From M3007 sp044347755 (GTDB lineage Bacteria > Bacteroidota > Bacteroidia > Chitinophagales > Saprospiraceae): 64,000 bases of DNA. Shown one piece after another: positions 1 to 8,266 of the stretch; the stretch's first letter is position 1, and each line of letters starts with the position of its first letter. A program made the position numbers and the translations under genes. Location of the stretch: the NCBI GenBank assembly GCA_044347755.1, contig JBIKUE010000006.1:1-64000 (forward strand), in the 5' to 3' direction. A model generated the notes under the pieces. It saw only the letters and a program-made list of their open reading frames with translations. It searched no databases and was not told where the DNA came from.

Positions 1-180
1 CGGAAAGCATCCGGGGGGCGTTTTTTATTTGCGATTTACGACTTACGACTTACGATTTGCGATTGGAAGGATGATTTGCGATGGCGGAATGCCATACATT
101 CGTGGGAACCCATCAATCCCATATCCACCCATCCAAAATCTAATCGGAAATCGGAAATCATGTAATCGAAAATCGCAAAT
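1..180. repeat. Small inverted-repeat element next to a duplicated terminator
   Basis: Bases 1-27 repeat the loop and right arm of the terminator at 181-217, including the GGAAAGCATCC loop region. The stretch between them starts and ends with mirror-image sequence (about 24-40 and 168-184, TTATTTGCGATT and its complement). The inner flanks are runs of 7-nt units: TTACGAC/TTACGAT-like at about 33-66 and ATCGGAA-like at about 132-175. This looks like a non-coding palindromic element inserted in or beside the gltA terminator, with a copy of the terminator at each end. The left copy is cut by the window edge. No protein is encoded. Confidence 0.6.
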
Positions 181-217
181 AAAAAACGCCCCCCGGAAAG
201 CATCCGGGGGGCGTTTT
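181..217 (-). terminator. gltA terminator hairpin
   Basis: Arms 183-196 and 204-217 are perfectly complementary (14 bp, GC-rich core CGCCCCCCGG) around a 7-nt loop. The A-run at 181-186 is a U-run on the minus strand, directly after the gltA stop. Confidence 0.85.
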
Positions 218-237
218 ACATTTTGTGGACACCCCAA

Positions 238-1560
238 TTATCCTTGTTGCTGCTGCTGTTGCGCAATGTAATCCTTTACCCAATCTGTGGTTACGGATTT
301 CGGGCGTTCGATGGGCAGGTTCAGGGCGCGCGACCAGCATTGTGCAGCCAGCACACCCAGGGCACGACTTACGCCAAACAGTACAGTGTAGAAATTATAT
401 TGGTTCAGACCGTAATGGCGCAATACGGCGCCGGAATGAGCGTCCACGTTTGGCCACGGGTTTTTCACTTTCCCCAGGCTGGTGAGGATCGGAGGCACCA
501 CGTCGAAAATTTTCCAAACTACTTTTACCATATCGTCGTCCGGAATATTGTCTTCGCAGAACTGTTTTTGCGCCATGTAACGCGGGTCAGGTTTGCGGAG
601 TACTGCGTGGCCATAGCCCGGAATCACCCGGCCGCTGGCCAGGGTACTTTTTACGTATTCGCCAATTTGCTCGCGGCTCGGTTTGGTTGTTCCGAGTGTA
701 TCCACCATTTTTTGTATCCACCTTACTACTTCCTGATTAGCCAGGCCATGCAGCGGGCCTGCCAGGGCATTCATAGCTGCAGATAGCGACAAATATGGGT
801 CGCTCAGGGTAGATCCTACCAGGTGGGTGGTGTGTGCAGAAGCATTTCCGCCTTCGTGATCAGCATGAATGGTCAGGAACAAGCGCATGTAGTCTGTGAA
901 GCCTTCATCGTTGTATCCCAACATATGCGCAAAATTGCCGCCCCAGTCAAGGGAAATATCAGGCAACAGATGATCACCATTGAAATAGCAGCGGCGGAAT
1001 ATATAGGCTGCAATCCGGGGCAATCGAGCCACCAGGTTCATGGTGTCTTCATAGGTGGCATCCCAATACTCCGAGCGGGTCATGCCCATATTGTAGCGTT
1101 GTGCAAACACTGAGGTGTTTTGCATAGCCATAATGCCCACGGAAAGTTGAGTCATGGGGTGAGTTTCTACCGGGAGCGACTCAATAGCTCTGAATACATG
1201 TTCCGGCACGTTGGCACGGCGCACCCAGTTTTCAGTAAGCCATTTCACTTGATCCTGTGTTGGTATTTCTCCCACAAGCATAAGCCAGAACAGTCCTTCC
1301 GGAAGCGGTTCTTTGCCGTTTTTTGCACGTGGAAGTTTTTCGCGCAGTTCAGGAATAGAGTAGCCTCTGAAGCGAATGCCTTCTTCAGCATCCAGAAGCG
1401 AAGGTTCCCAGATCATGCTGGTAATGTCGCGCATACCTCCATAAGCTTGTTCGAGCAATACTTCATCAATTTTCATATTGCCATGCGCCTGAAGCAGTTC
1501 CTTAACCTCCTTGGCCTGAGCCTGCGCTTTTTCCGAAAATAGTTGTTTCAGTAAATCCAT
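238..1560 (-). CDS. gltA: Citrate synthase, mitochondrial/eukaryotic type
   Basis: Condenses acetyl-CoA and oxaloacetate to citrate, the entry step of the TCA cycle, in the cytoplasm. The 440-residue sequence tracks animal mitochondrial citrate synthase closely, not the hexameric enterobacterial form: YGGMR (40-44), EGIRFRG (60-66), EEPLPEGLFW-like (84-92), AMNALAGPLHGLANQE (262-277), RVIPGYGHAVLRK (311-323) and NPWPNVDAHSG (367-377). The catalytic triad is His271, His318 and Asp373. The C-terminus ends in a glutamine run. It is transcribed alone, divergent from the M48 protease gene, and ends at a strong hairpin. Eukaryote-type citrate synthases are known in Geobacteraceae and some Bacteroidota. 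Function is near certain; the subfamily call rests on remembered motif similarity. Confidence 0.95.
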   Translation of the reverse strand: MDLLKQLFSEKAQAQAKEVKELLQAHGNMKIDEVLLEQAYGGMRDITSMIWEPSLLDAEEGIRFRGYSIPELREKLPRAKNGKEPLPEGLFWLMLVGEIPTQDQVKWLTENWVRRANVPEHVFRAIESLPVETHPMTQLSVGIMAMQNTSVFAQRYNMGMTRSEYWDATYEDTMNLVARLPRIAAYIFRRCYFNGDHLLPDISLDWGGNFAHMLGYNDEGFTDYMRLFLTIHADHEGGNASAHTTHLVGSTLSDPYLSLSAAMNALAGPLHGLANQEVVRWIQKMVDTLGTTKPSREQIGEYVKSTLASGRVIPGYGHAVLRKPDPRYMAQKQFCEDNIPDDDMVKVVWKIFDVVPPILTSLGKVKNPWPNVDAHSGAVLRHYGLNQYNFYTVLFGVSRALGVLAAQCWSRALNLPIERPKSVTTDWVKDYIAQQQQQQG

Positions 1561-1619
1561 GGGAATTGGTCGTAAAAATACAGGTTAGAGCAATTTTGTT
1601 TTGGCTCCTAAATTTTTTG

Positions 1620-1627
1620 CAAAGTTA
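1620..1627 (-). promoter_or_regulatory. Candidate -7 box for gltA
   Basis: Read on the minus strand this is TAACTTTG, a full match to the Bacteroidota -7 consensus TAnnTTTG, about 60 nt upstream of the gltA ATG. No well-spaced TTG -33 element was found, so this is tentative. Confidence 0.4.
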
Positions 1628-1734
1628 GAATAAGACAACTGCCTTATTTAACTTAAGTTCAAAAGTTTCAAAAGTTTTGTGTTTTCAGAAAGTCCTTCGA
1701 CATTCGCATAGCCAACAAAACAAAAATCAATTCT

Positions 1735-2562
1735 ATGCTAGGAAGAAATCAAGGAGGAGGACTTCGCGTTTCACCAACCATTATCGTTGCGCTCGTCATG
1801 GCTGGGTTTGCGCTGTGTAAATATTACGGGCAGAGTTCTCTGAATGAGATTACCGGTGAAACACAGCATATTGCCATGTCGCCGGAGCAGGAAATTGCCA
1901 TGGGGCTTGAAAGTGCTCCACAGATGGCCCGCGAGATGGGCGGACTTAGTAGGAATCAACAGGCTACCGCCATTGTAAAGCAGATTGGACAAAAGATAGT
2001 TCAAACATCTGCGGCTTCCCGAACGCCTTACAAATACGACTTTCATTTGTTAGCTGATCCGCAAACGGTGAATGCATTTGCGTTACCAGGCGGACAGGTT
2101 TTTATCACGGAAGGCTTACTGTTTAGACTTACAGAAGATGGTAAAACCCTAAGCGAAGATATGCTGGCCGGGGTTCTTGGCCATGAAGTAGGCCATGTGG
2201 TGGCACGACATAGTGCAGAACGTTTGGCGCAAATGGAACTTGCACAAGGTCTTACCGGAGCCGTAACAATGGCAACTTATGATCCATCCAACCCTAATTC
2301 CGGATATATTGCCCAATCAGTAGCCAATATGCTCCAACTCAAATATGGAAGGGATCAGGAATTGCAAAGCGATTATCTGGGTGTGCGGTTTATGCTGGAG
2401 GCTGGCTACGAACCGGAATATCTGGTTCAGGTAATGGAAATTCTGAAGCAGTCCTCCGGTCCTAATCGTACTCCTGAATTCCAAAGTACACACCCTGATC
2501 CGGAAAATCGAAAAGAGGCTATTCTTGCAGCTATTCAGGAATGGAGAAGTAAAGTGAAGTAG
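1735..2562 (+). CDS. M48 family metalloprotease
   Basis: Zinc metallopeptidase of the M48 (Ste24/HtpX/BepA-like) family, probably acting in envelope protein quality control. A hydrophobic segment at residues 14-27 is a membrane anchor or signal peptide. The catalytic HEVGH motif is at 150-154, and Glu209 in the QELQSDYLG segment is the likely third zinc ligand. FALPGGQVFIT (115-125) is the usual pre-active-site strand. At 275 residues it fits the single-domain secreted or lipoprotein-like M48 proteins; it lacks the TPR tail of BepA. It is a single gene, divergent from gltA, and ends 146 bp before a convertible lipid-metabolism gene on the same strand. Family assignment is secure; the substrate is unknown. 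Confidence 0.9.
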   Translation: MLGRNQGGGLRVSPTIIVALVMAGFALCKYYGQSSLNEITGETQHIAMSPEQEIAMGLESAPQMAREMGGLSRNQQATAIVKQIGQKIVQTSAASRTPYKYDFHLLADPQTVNAFALPGGQVFITEGLLFRLTEDGKTLSEDMLAGVLGHEVGHVVARHSAERLAQMELAQGLTGAVTMATYDPSNPNSGYIAQSVANMLQLKYGRDQELQSDYLGVRFMLEAGYEPEYLVQVMEILKQSSGPNRTPEFQSTHPDPENRKEAILAAIQEWRSKVK

Positions 2563-2666
2563 CCATTTGCTGTTTACTGGTTTAGACGTTTTGGGATCCA
2601 CAAATTAGTTGTTCTTTTGCGCCGGTTTTTTGAGGCCATACCTTCAGCCTCAGAATTACGCTGTCT

Positions 2667-2698
2667 AACCAAAACACTAAGACACTAAAACACCACCA
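2667..2698. repeat. Short tandem repeat, CCAAAACACTA family
   Basis: Units ACACTAAG, ACACTAAA and ACACCACC follow CTAACCAA. The same family recurs at 30862-30900 and 30989-31011. It lies between the M48 stop and the hbd start. Confidence 0.6.
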
Positions 2699-2708
2699 CA
2701 CACATTTT

Positions 2709-3596
2709 ATGCAAAATATTACAGTTATTGGAAGTGGAACCATGGGAAATGGTATTGCGCATGTTTTCGCACAACATGGTTTTGAAGTAACATTGGTAGA
2801 TATTTCTGCTGCCGCGTTGGATAAAGCTTTGGTAACGATCGGCAAAAACCTGGATCGGCAGGTGGCCAAAGGTGCTTTGACTGAGGAAGATAAAGCTGCT
2901 ACATTGCGTCGCATTCACCCCATGACGGATCTGCATGAAGGAGTGGCTAATGCCGACCTGGCTGTAGAAGCTGCCACAGAAAATCTGGCCCTGAAACTCA
3001 AAATTTTCAAGGATATGGATCAGCATGCTCCAGCTGCAACTATTCTTGCTACCAATACCTCCAGTATCAGCATAACTCAGATCGCTGCCGCAACCCAACG
3101 CCCGACTCAGGTTATTGGAATGCACTTTATGAACCCGGTGCCGGTTATGAAATTGGTAGAAGTGATCCGGGGTTACGCCACTACCGATGTAGTGTGCAAT
3201 CAAATTATGGACCTTTCCCGTCAATTGAACAAGGTTCCGGTGGAGGTAAACGATTACCCGGGTTTTGTGGCCAATCGTATTCTGATGCCGATGATCAACG
3301 AAGCCATCTATTCCGTTTATGAAGGTGTGAGTGGAGTGGAAGAAATAGATACCGTGATGAAACTGGGCATGGCACATCCTATGGGGCCGCTTCAATTGGC
3401 TGATTTTATTGGATTGGACGTATGCTTGTCTATTCTTCGGGTACTTCAGGATGGATTTGGAAATCCCAAATATGCTCCTTGCCCACTGTTGGTAAATATG
3501 GTTACCGCTGGAAAACTGGGCGTAAAAAGTGGAGAAGGATTTTATACCTATACGCCTGGGTCCAAGGACCTCGTAGTAGCCGAAAGGTTTTTATAA
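2709..3596 (+). CDS. hbd: 3-hydroxyacyl-CoA (3-hydroxybutyryl-CoA) dehydrogenase
   Basis: NAD-dependent oxidation of (S)-3-hydroxyacyl-CoA to 3-ketoacyl-CoA, in beta-oxidation, butanoate metabolism or phenylacetate degradation (PaaH-like). The Rossmann motif GSGTMG is at residues 8-13, and Asp31 after beta-2 favours NAD over NADP. The catalytic dyad is His139 (GMHFMNP) and Glu151 (EVIRG). The C-terminal domain carries NDYPGFVANRILMPMINEA and ends GEGFYTY. Length (295) matches stand-alone family members; there is no fused hydratase. A PaaG-like isomerase lies 40 kb away in the same window, so a shared acyl-CoA pathway is possible but not shown. Confidence 0.93.
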   Translation: MQNITVIGSGTMGNGIAHVFAQHGFEVTLVDISAAALDKALVTIGKNLDRQVAKGALTEEDKAATLRRIHPMTDLHEGVANADLAVEAATENLALKLKIFKDMDQHAPAATILATNTSSISITQIAAATQRPTQVIGMHFMNPVPVMKLVEVIRGYATTDVVCNQIMDLSRQLNKVPVEVNDYPGFVANRILMPMINEAIYSVYEGVSGVEEIDTVMKLGMAHPMGPLQLADFIGLDVCLSILRVLQDGFGNPKYAPCPLLVNMVTAGKLGVKSGEGFYTYTPGSKDLVVAERFL

Positions 3597-3628
3597 ATAA
3601 GTTTCAATTTTTTTTGAAACATAACTTT

Positions 3629-3671
3629 AAAGGGGTTGTTTTACATGGAAACATCTAAAACAACCCCTTTT
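3629..3671. terminator. Hairpin between hbd and the DCC gene
   Basis: Arms 3629-3642 and 3657-3670 (AAAGGGGTTGTTTT and its complement) end in T4, 2 nt before the next start codon. It is a plausible hbd terminator. Its position in the leader of the next gene would also allow attenuation. Confidence 0.7.
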
Positions 3672-3673
3672 CT

Positions 3674-4354
3674 ATGGAAAACATGGATCAAAAAGTAATT
3701 GTATATGATGATGCCTGCCCATTATGCAAGGCTTATACGGCTGGTTTTGTCAAAGCTGGTTGGCTAAAACAACGGAGTGGTTTCAGCGGTATTCAACCAG
3801 AAATGATGGCCAAAATTGATCTGGACCGCGCCCGGCATGAAATTCCGTTACTGGATATGAAAACGGGAGAAGTAGTGTACGGACTTCAAGCGCTTTTTTT
3901 GATCCTTGGCGAGCGTATGCCAATGCTCAAACCACTTTTTAAAGCAGGTTGGTTCAAAGCCATGTGGTATCCTGTTTACCAGATCATTACGTACAACCGG
4001 CGGATAATTGCAGGCAGCGGTGCTCCTGCAACCGGATTTGATTGCGCACCAGATGTCAACTTGTTTTACCGATGGTTGTACATATTCCTGGGCATCGCAG
4101 GTGCTGTTACCCTATACCTGCCGCTTTGGAATTCTATGGATCCTTTGGCCAGGGTATTGCCGGTTTTTCATCTCTTGATTCCGGTAGCCAGCTTTTTTGT
4201 TTCTAAAAAATTGGATTTTTTCGGCCATTGGGCCACTATAGCGCTGGCTTCAGCCCTGGTTTCGGCCGTTTTGCCTGTCGCATTACTTTTTAAAGCTGCA
4301 GCAGGTTTTCTGGTGGCTTGCTGGATGTGGTGGCTTCGAAAGGATAAAGTATAG
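3674..4354 (+). CDS. DCC-family thiol-disulfide oxidoreductase-like membrane protein
   Basis: The N-terminus has the signature of the DCC family (DUF393), YDDACPLC, with a CxxC pair at Cys15 and Cys18. It suggests a thioredoxin-like redox role, although the biochemical function is not established. About 100 residues of soluble domain are followed by four or so hydrophobic segments (about 134-155, 162-180, 184-205, 207-221), so the second half is an integral membrane region. Two in-frame ATG codons (3674 and 3683) are possible starts. The first lies 2 nt after a strong hairpin, so the second is also credible. Family is confident; role is inferred. Confidence 0.75.
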   Translation: MENMDQKVIVYDDACPLCKAYTAGFVKAGWLKQRSGFSGIQPEMMAKIDLDRARHEIPLLDMKTGEVVYGLQALFLILGERMPMLKPLFKAGWFKAMWYPVYQIITYNRRIIAGSGAPATGFDCAPDVNLFYRWLYIFLGIAGAVTLYLPLWNSMDPLARVLPVFHLLIPVASFFVSKKLDFFGHWATIALASALVSAVLPVALLFKAAAGFLVACWMWWLRKDKV

Positions 4355-4450
4355 GATTAAGTCGCCGACAATCCTTTTTGCATCTTTTTGGACTATTTTG
4401 CCTTTATACGGGCACTGTTTTCGTCCTTTGTGATAGATTAAGTTTATCGC

Positions 4451-5947
4451 ATGGATTTCAGACGTATTGCCCTTTTTGCTGGCCCCGTTCTCTTTTTGTT
4501 AATGGTATTTTTGCCTGCGCCTTCAGGCATGTCCTGGGCTGCGCAATTAACAGCAGGAATCACCCTTTGGATTGCGGTTTGGTGGATTACTGAGCCTGTA
4601 GAAATGGCAGCAACCTCCCTGCTCCCTTTGATTTTATTGCCACTTACGGGAGTGGCACCCATGAAGGTAGTGGCTGCAGAATATGGTAATGAAATCATAT
4701 TTCTATTCATGGCGGGGTTCTTCATGGGCAAAACCATCGAACGATGGCAATTGCACCGGCGTATTGCCTTAAAAATGGTCTTGTGGATTGGCGCAGATCC
4801 TTCCAGAACGGTGTTGGGCTTTATGGTAGCTACAGCCTTTATTTCCATGTGGATATCCAATACTGCCACTGCGGTCATGATGACTCCGGTTGCCATAGCA
4901 GTTGCGACACAGGTTAAAATGGGAAAAGGTTCTTCAAATTTCGCCAAAGCCTTGTTACTGGGTGTTGGCTATGCTTGTTCTATTGGAGGTCTTGCAACGG
5001 TCATTGGAACCCCAACAAATGCCATATTTTTATCGTACGCTCAACAAAATCTTAAAGAAACGGTATCATTTGGGAAATGGCTGATGTTTGGACTGCCTTT
5101 TTCTGCAGCGTTATTAATCATTTGTTGGCAGCTATTAATCAGAATGTTCCCATTCGACAAAGGCGTGGAGGCAGGAGTTGAGTCACAAACACAGATAAAA
5201 AACGAACTGAAGAACCTAGGCCCTGTTTCTCTTCCTGAACGTCGGGTGATATGGATATTCGGTGCTGTGATTCTTGCGTGGGTGAGTGGTTCACTGATTT
5301 GGTACAAGCCATTTAATATATGGGTACACACTAATCTGGCAGGATTGCCTGTGCCGGAAAATATTGATAGGATACCGGCCTATTGCTCAGATACCGTGGT
5401 TGCCCTCATCGGCGCCTTGCTCTTCTTTACCTTGCCCGCCGGAAGTAAGTCGGAAAAAACCACCTTGTTGGATTGGCCTACGGCTGTTAAAATTCCCTGG
5501 GGCGTTTTGATTCTGTTTGGGGGCGGGCTCGCACTTGCCAAAGGCTTTGACCTGAGTGGTCTGGCGCTATGGTTTGGAGAAGTCTTAAAAGCACTTGGCA
5601 ATCTTCCACATGCGCTGATACTGTTCATGGTGCTCATTGTTGTAGTTGTGCTCAGTGAAGTTGCTTCCAATATTGCTACAGCTTCCATGATGATGCCAGT
5701 GCTGGCAGCACTGGCCGGTACTTTAGGCGCACATCCTTTTGGATTATTGATGAGTGCTACGCTGGCTGCATCTTTCGGTTTTGGTCTCCCGATTGCTACG
5801 GCGCCAAATAGTATTGTGTATGCTACCGGGCACATGAGTACACGCGATATGGCAAGGGCAGGATTTCTTCTGGATATACTCGCTATTTTGTTACTTCTTT
5901 TATTTGTTTATGGATTGCTTCCAATCGTTTGGGGGATCAAAGTTTAA
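4451..5947 (+). CDS. SLC13/DASS-family sodium:dicarboxylate (divalent anion) symporter
   Basis: Sodium-coupled inner-membrane uptake of C4-dicarboxylates or another divalent anion such as sulfate. The 498-residue, highly hydrophobic protein shows the inverted-repeat signature of the family. The first SNT site is ISNTATA near residues 135-141 with IGTPTN at 185-190. The second is ASNIATA near 405-411 with TAPNSIVYATG at 450-460. These four elements form the paired Na+ and substrate sites. The substrate cannot be read from sequence. It stands alone on the plus strand, followed by about 250 bp of AT-rich spacer. Confidence 0.9.
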   Translation: MDFRRIALFAGPVLFLLMVFLPAPSGMSWAAQLTAGITLWIAVWWITEPVEMAATSLLPLILLPLTGVAPMKVVAAEYGNEIIFLFMAGFFMGKTIERWQLHRRIALKMVLWIGADPSRTVLGFMVATAFISMWISNTATAVMMTPVAIAVATQVKMGKGSSNFAKALLLGVGYACSIGGLATVIGTPTNAIFLSYAQQNLKETVSFGKWLMFGLPFSAALLIICWQLLIRMFPFDKGVEAGVESQTQIKNELKNLGPVSLPERRVIWIFGAVILAWVSGSLIWYKPFNIWVHTNLAGLPVPENIDRIPAYCSDTVVALIGALLFFTLPAGSKSEKTTLLDWPTAVKIPWGVLILFGGGLALAKGFDLSGLALWFGEVLKALGNLPHALILFMVLIVVVVLSEVASNIATASMMMPVLAALAGTLGAHPFGLLMSATLAASFGFGLPIATAPNSIVYATGHMSTRDMARAGFLLDILAILLLLLFVYGLLPIVWGIKV

Positions 5948-6198
5948 TTTTATAATCAGGCAGAAAAGGCAATTTAATGTCTGTTTTCAGGAATGTCAAA
6001 GCTGATAGTTAAATCGTTTTTTGTTTAACAACTTTCATTTTTTTTTGAAATAGTTATGCTTGTCAAGAATTTATCAAAATTGCTTAATTGATTGTATATC
6101 AATGTTTTATGTGTTATTTGAGGGTTGAGACACTAATTTTTTGAAAATTTTAACAGTTTTTGTGTAACTGATTATAGTGAATTGTTAAACATCTTTTT
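5948..6198. other. AT-rich spacer before the ECF sigma gene
   Basis: No gene. Two weak T-rich hairpins at 6008-6029 (GTTAAA/TTTAAC) and about 6032-6057 may end the transporter transcript. The right end carries the sigma gene promoter. Confidence 0.5.
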
Positions 6199-6206
6199 TA
6201 CCTTTG
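6199..6206 (+). promoter_or_regulatory. -7 box of the ECF sigma gene
   Basis: TACCTTTG matches TAnnTTTG exactly, 30 nt upstream of the ATG at 6237. A TTG lies at 6182-6184 but only 14 nt away, shorter than usual. The box overlaps an upstream in-frame ATG (6204), which argues that 6237 is the true start. Confidence 0.6.
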
Positions 6207-6236
6207 AGGCATCTTACAATCAAACAGGAGAATGCC

Positions 6237-6755
6237 ATGACAAGTATAGAATTCAATAGCAAGCTGATCACTCTGACAAGCATGTTGCACTCCTTCGCCT
6301 ATAATTTGACGAAGAATGTGGAGGATGCCAAGGATCTGTATCAGGAAACTACGTATCGCGCACTGTACAATCGCGACAAATTCCAGCCCGACACTAATTT
6401 CAAGGCATGGATTTTCACGATTATGAAGAACATCTTCATCAACAACTACCGCAAAAAAGTAAAAGCCAACACGGTGTTGGACAACACCGAAAACCAGTTT
6501 TACCTCAACTCTTTCAGCCATTCAGCCGCTAATGCTGCAGAAGGTACCATCCTGCTAAAAGAATTGAATGTTATGGTTGAAGATCTGGATGAAAGTATCA
6601 GAATTCCTTTTACCATGCACTTCGAAGGATTTAAATATCAGGAGATAGCAGATGAATTAAATCTGCCGTTAGGTACTGTTAAAAGCCGTATCTTTTTTGC
6701 CAGAAAGGAATTGAAAGACAGAATCATGGCCAATTATGGATTCAATCCTAACTAA
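6237..6755 (+). CDS. ECF-type RNA polymerase sigma factor (sigma-70 family)
   Basis: Directs RNA polymerase to a specialised promoter set. Region 2 spans about residues 10-80 (KDLYQETTYRALYNRDKF, then FKAWIFTIMKNIFINNYRKK), the core-binding and -10 recognition part. Region 4 spans about 115-165 with the HTH YQEIADELNLPLGTVKSRIF. Length is 172 residues, normal for ECF factors. The start at 6237 is preceded by AGGAG at the right distance and lies downstream of the -7 box. No anti-sigma gene is adjacent: the next gene is convergent. This resembles the stand-alone ECF factors common in Bacteroidota, whose control is often unknown. Confidence 0.93.
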   Translation: MTSIEFNSKLITLTSMLHSFAYNLTKNVEDAKDLYQETTYRALYNRDKFQPDTNFKAWIFTIMKNIFINNYRKKVKANTVLDNTENQFYLNSFSHSAANAAEGTILLKELNVMVEDLDESIRIPFTMHFEGFKYQEIADELNLPLGTVKSRIFFARKELKDRIMANYGFNPN

Positions 6756-6777
6756 TACTCACGGGATGCCATGAATT

Positions 6778-6814
6778 AAAAAACCACGCTTTCAACAAGC
6801 GTGGTTTTTTTTTT
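6778..6814. terminator. Bidirectional terminator
   Basis: Arms AACCACGCTT (6782-6791) and AAGCGTGGTT (6797-6806) are flanked by A6 on the left and a long T-run on the right. It separates the convergent sigma-factor gene and the 446-residue gene. Confidence 0.9.
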
Positions 6815-6842
6815 GACCACCATATCATCATCATACGGGATA

Positions 6843-8183
6843 CTAATCTCCTTCCTCCTTTGTCGCATCAAAGCCCTTTATCATTTGTAAATATGATTTG
6901 GCAAACAGGGTGGGAGAGCCAAAATTAAGTCCCTGCACATCAGGTTTCAGCCGAGGATATTGTTTTCGGAATTGGTCTGATAATTTTTTGATGGCCTTCA
7001 ATATTTCTACCTTTTGAAGTCGACCATCAAGATCTGTGTATGGGATGTCAAATCCAAGGTTACGGAAATAGCTGCTTTCAGTGATCTGGAAAAATAGATG
7101 CAGGAACGCCCGGTCTGGTTTAGGTGGCGCCTGGTGAAACAAAATGAATCCGGCTATATACTGAGGAATTGCCATGGCAAGTACATCGTGGCCTTGTTGC
7201 AGAGGCCATTCCATATTGGCTAATTCGCCATCAATAAAACTGGCAACAGTGCCATGTGGAACGGCTGGATTAGCGCCAAAGGTGCTTTGTGTGCGGTACA
7301 TTTCAGCAAAAAACGCCTCCTTTGGGCGCTCCAGTAATGTCTGGAATTCCCGGCGCATTTGTTGAAGTTTTACCTGAGGGGTCAGATTGTTTTTCGAAAA
7401 ATAGGCTGCATAAACACGCTCAAGTAAATCCATCATATAACCCTCTGGTTTGATCAGATAATCGAGCCGGAAGGCCAGGGCAAGGAATAGATAAGCGTAA
7501 GTACCCGGGTAGGTGTTGGGATCTGGTTTCCCTTTGTCCAATTCAGCAAATACAGCTTTAATCGCATCACAGATGTACTGGTACTTCGTTTCCTTCTCCG
7601 TTTCCGAAACTGCCTCTAATTGACGATCGCCTGCAGGACTCAATGCTTGTGCAAATTCTCCCAGTAGCAGATCATCCTGCTTGTCTGCATGAATAGCTAA
7701 TTCCCGAATGGCATGCAGGATCTTGAGCGGGGAGCCGTCTGCAGTACGGGTGTCGAAAACAATACACAGATTATTTTCCGCGTCCAGTGCAAACCGGCTG
7801 AATTTCAGATGAAAATTGGCTTCCATGAGCCGGCGCATAAAGCCCACATTGAGATCATTGGCTCTTGCCACCCTGCTTTCAACTTTTAGTTTTTCCGGAC
7901 CGGCAACTCCTGTAATTCGCTGGGATCCTTGTAGTAATTCAAAATGAATGACGCCATTTTTCTCCTCCCATTGGATGTTTGGATGTTTTGCTTCAACATC
8001 CAGTAAATAAAGAAAAAACTCGCGATATGCTTCCAAGGGTTCTCCTTGTTCAAAAGCTTCAAGAGAACGGTCGAACGCCTGTTGCTGTTCGTCTGTTTTA
8101 TAGGCATCAGAAAACCTGCCGAAGGGTATGTCAGGCTGATCGGACTGGGAATGGCTCCCAAAGAATCTGGAAAGAAAGTTCAT
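6843..8183 (-). CDS. Conserved hypothetical protein, 446 residues
   Basis: Not recognised. It is a soluble-looking, largely helical and charged protein with no signal peptide, membrane segment or catalytic motif that I can name. A segment at about 70-170 alternates hydrophobic and charged strands (VIHFELLQGSQRITGVAG, then LNVGFMRRLMEANFHLKFSRF), somewhat like YbjN/CesT-type chaperone folds; that is only a suggestion. It has its own promoter and is divergent from the GSCFA gene. It could be a cytoplasmic housekeeping protein of Bacteroidota. Function unknown. Confidence 0.7.
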   Translation of the reverse strand: MNFLSRFFGSHSQSDQPDIPFGRFSDAYKTDEQQQAFDRSLEAFEQGEPLEAYREFFLYLLDVEAKHPNIQWEEKNGVIHFELLQGSQRITGVAGPEKLKVESRVARANDLNVGFMRRLMEANFHLKFSRFALDAENNLCIVFDTRTADGSPLKILHAIRELAIHADKQDDLLLGEFAQALSPAGDRQLEAVSETEKETKYQYICDAIKAVFAELDKGKPDPNTYPGTYAYLFLALAFRLDYLIKPEGYMMDLLERVYAAYFSKNNLTPQVKLQQMRREFQTLLERPKEAFFAEMYRTQSTFGANPAVPHGTVASFIDGELANMEWPLQQGHDVLAMAIPQYIAGFILFHQAPPKPDRAFLHLFFQITESSYFRNLGFDIPYTDLDGRLQKVEILKAIKKLSDQFRKQYPRLKPDVQGLNFGSPTLFAKSYLQMIKGFDATKEEGD

Positions 8184-8202
8184 GTGCGGGTTAGAAAGCA
8201 GG

Positions 8203-8232
8203 CAAAAGTAGAAAGTTTGTCGGGAAAGCCAA
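8203..8232 (-). promoter_or_regulatory. Promoter of the 446-residue gene
   Basis: On the minus strand: TTG (8232-8230), 19 nt, TACTTTTG (8210-8203), then the ATG about 20 nt downstream at 8183. It fits the Bacteroidota consensus in both boxes and spacing. Confidence 0.65.
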
Positions 8233-8250
8233 GTGCTGGGTAAAGGAGCC

Positions 8251-8258
8251 TATTTTTG
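8251..8258 (+). promoter_or_regulatory. Possible -7 box of the GSCFA gene
   Basis: TATTTTTG matches TAnnTTTG but ends only 8 nt before the ATG at 8267. It would give a leaderless or nearly leaderless mRNA. No -33 box at normal spacing. Confidence 0.3.
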
Positions 8259-8266
8259 CAGCCAAG

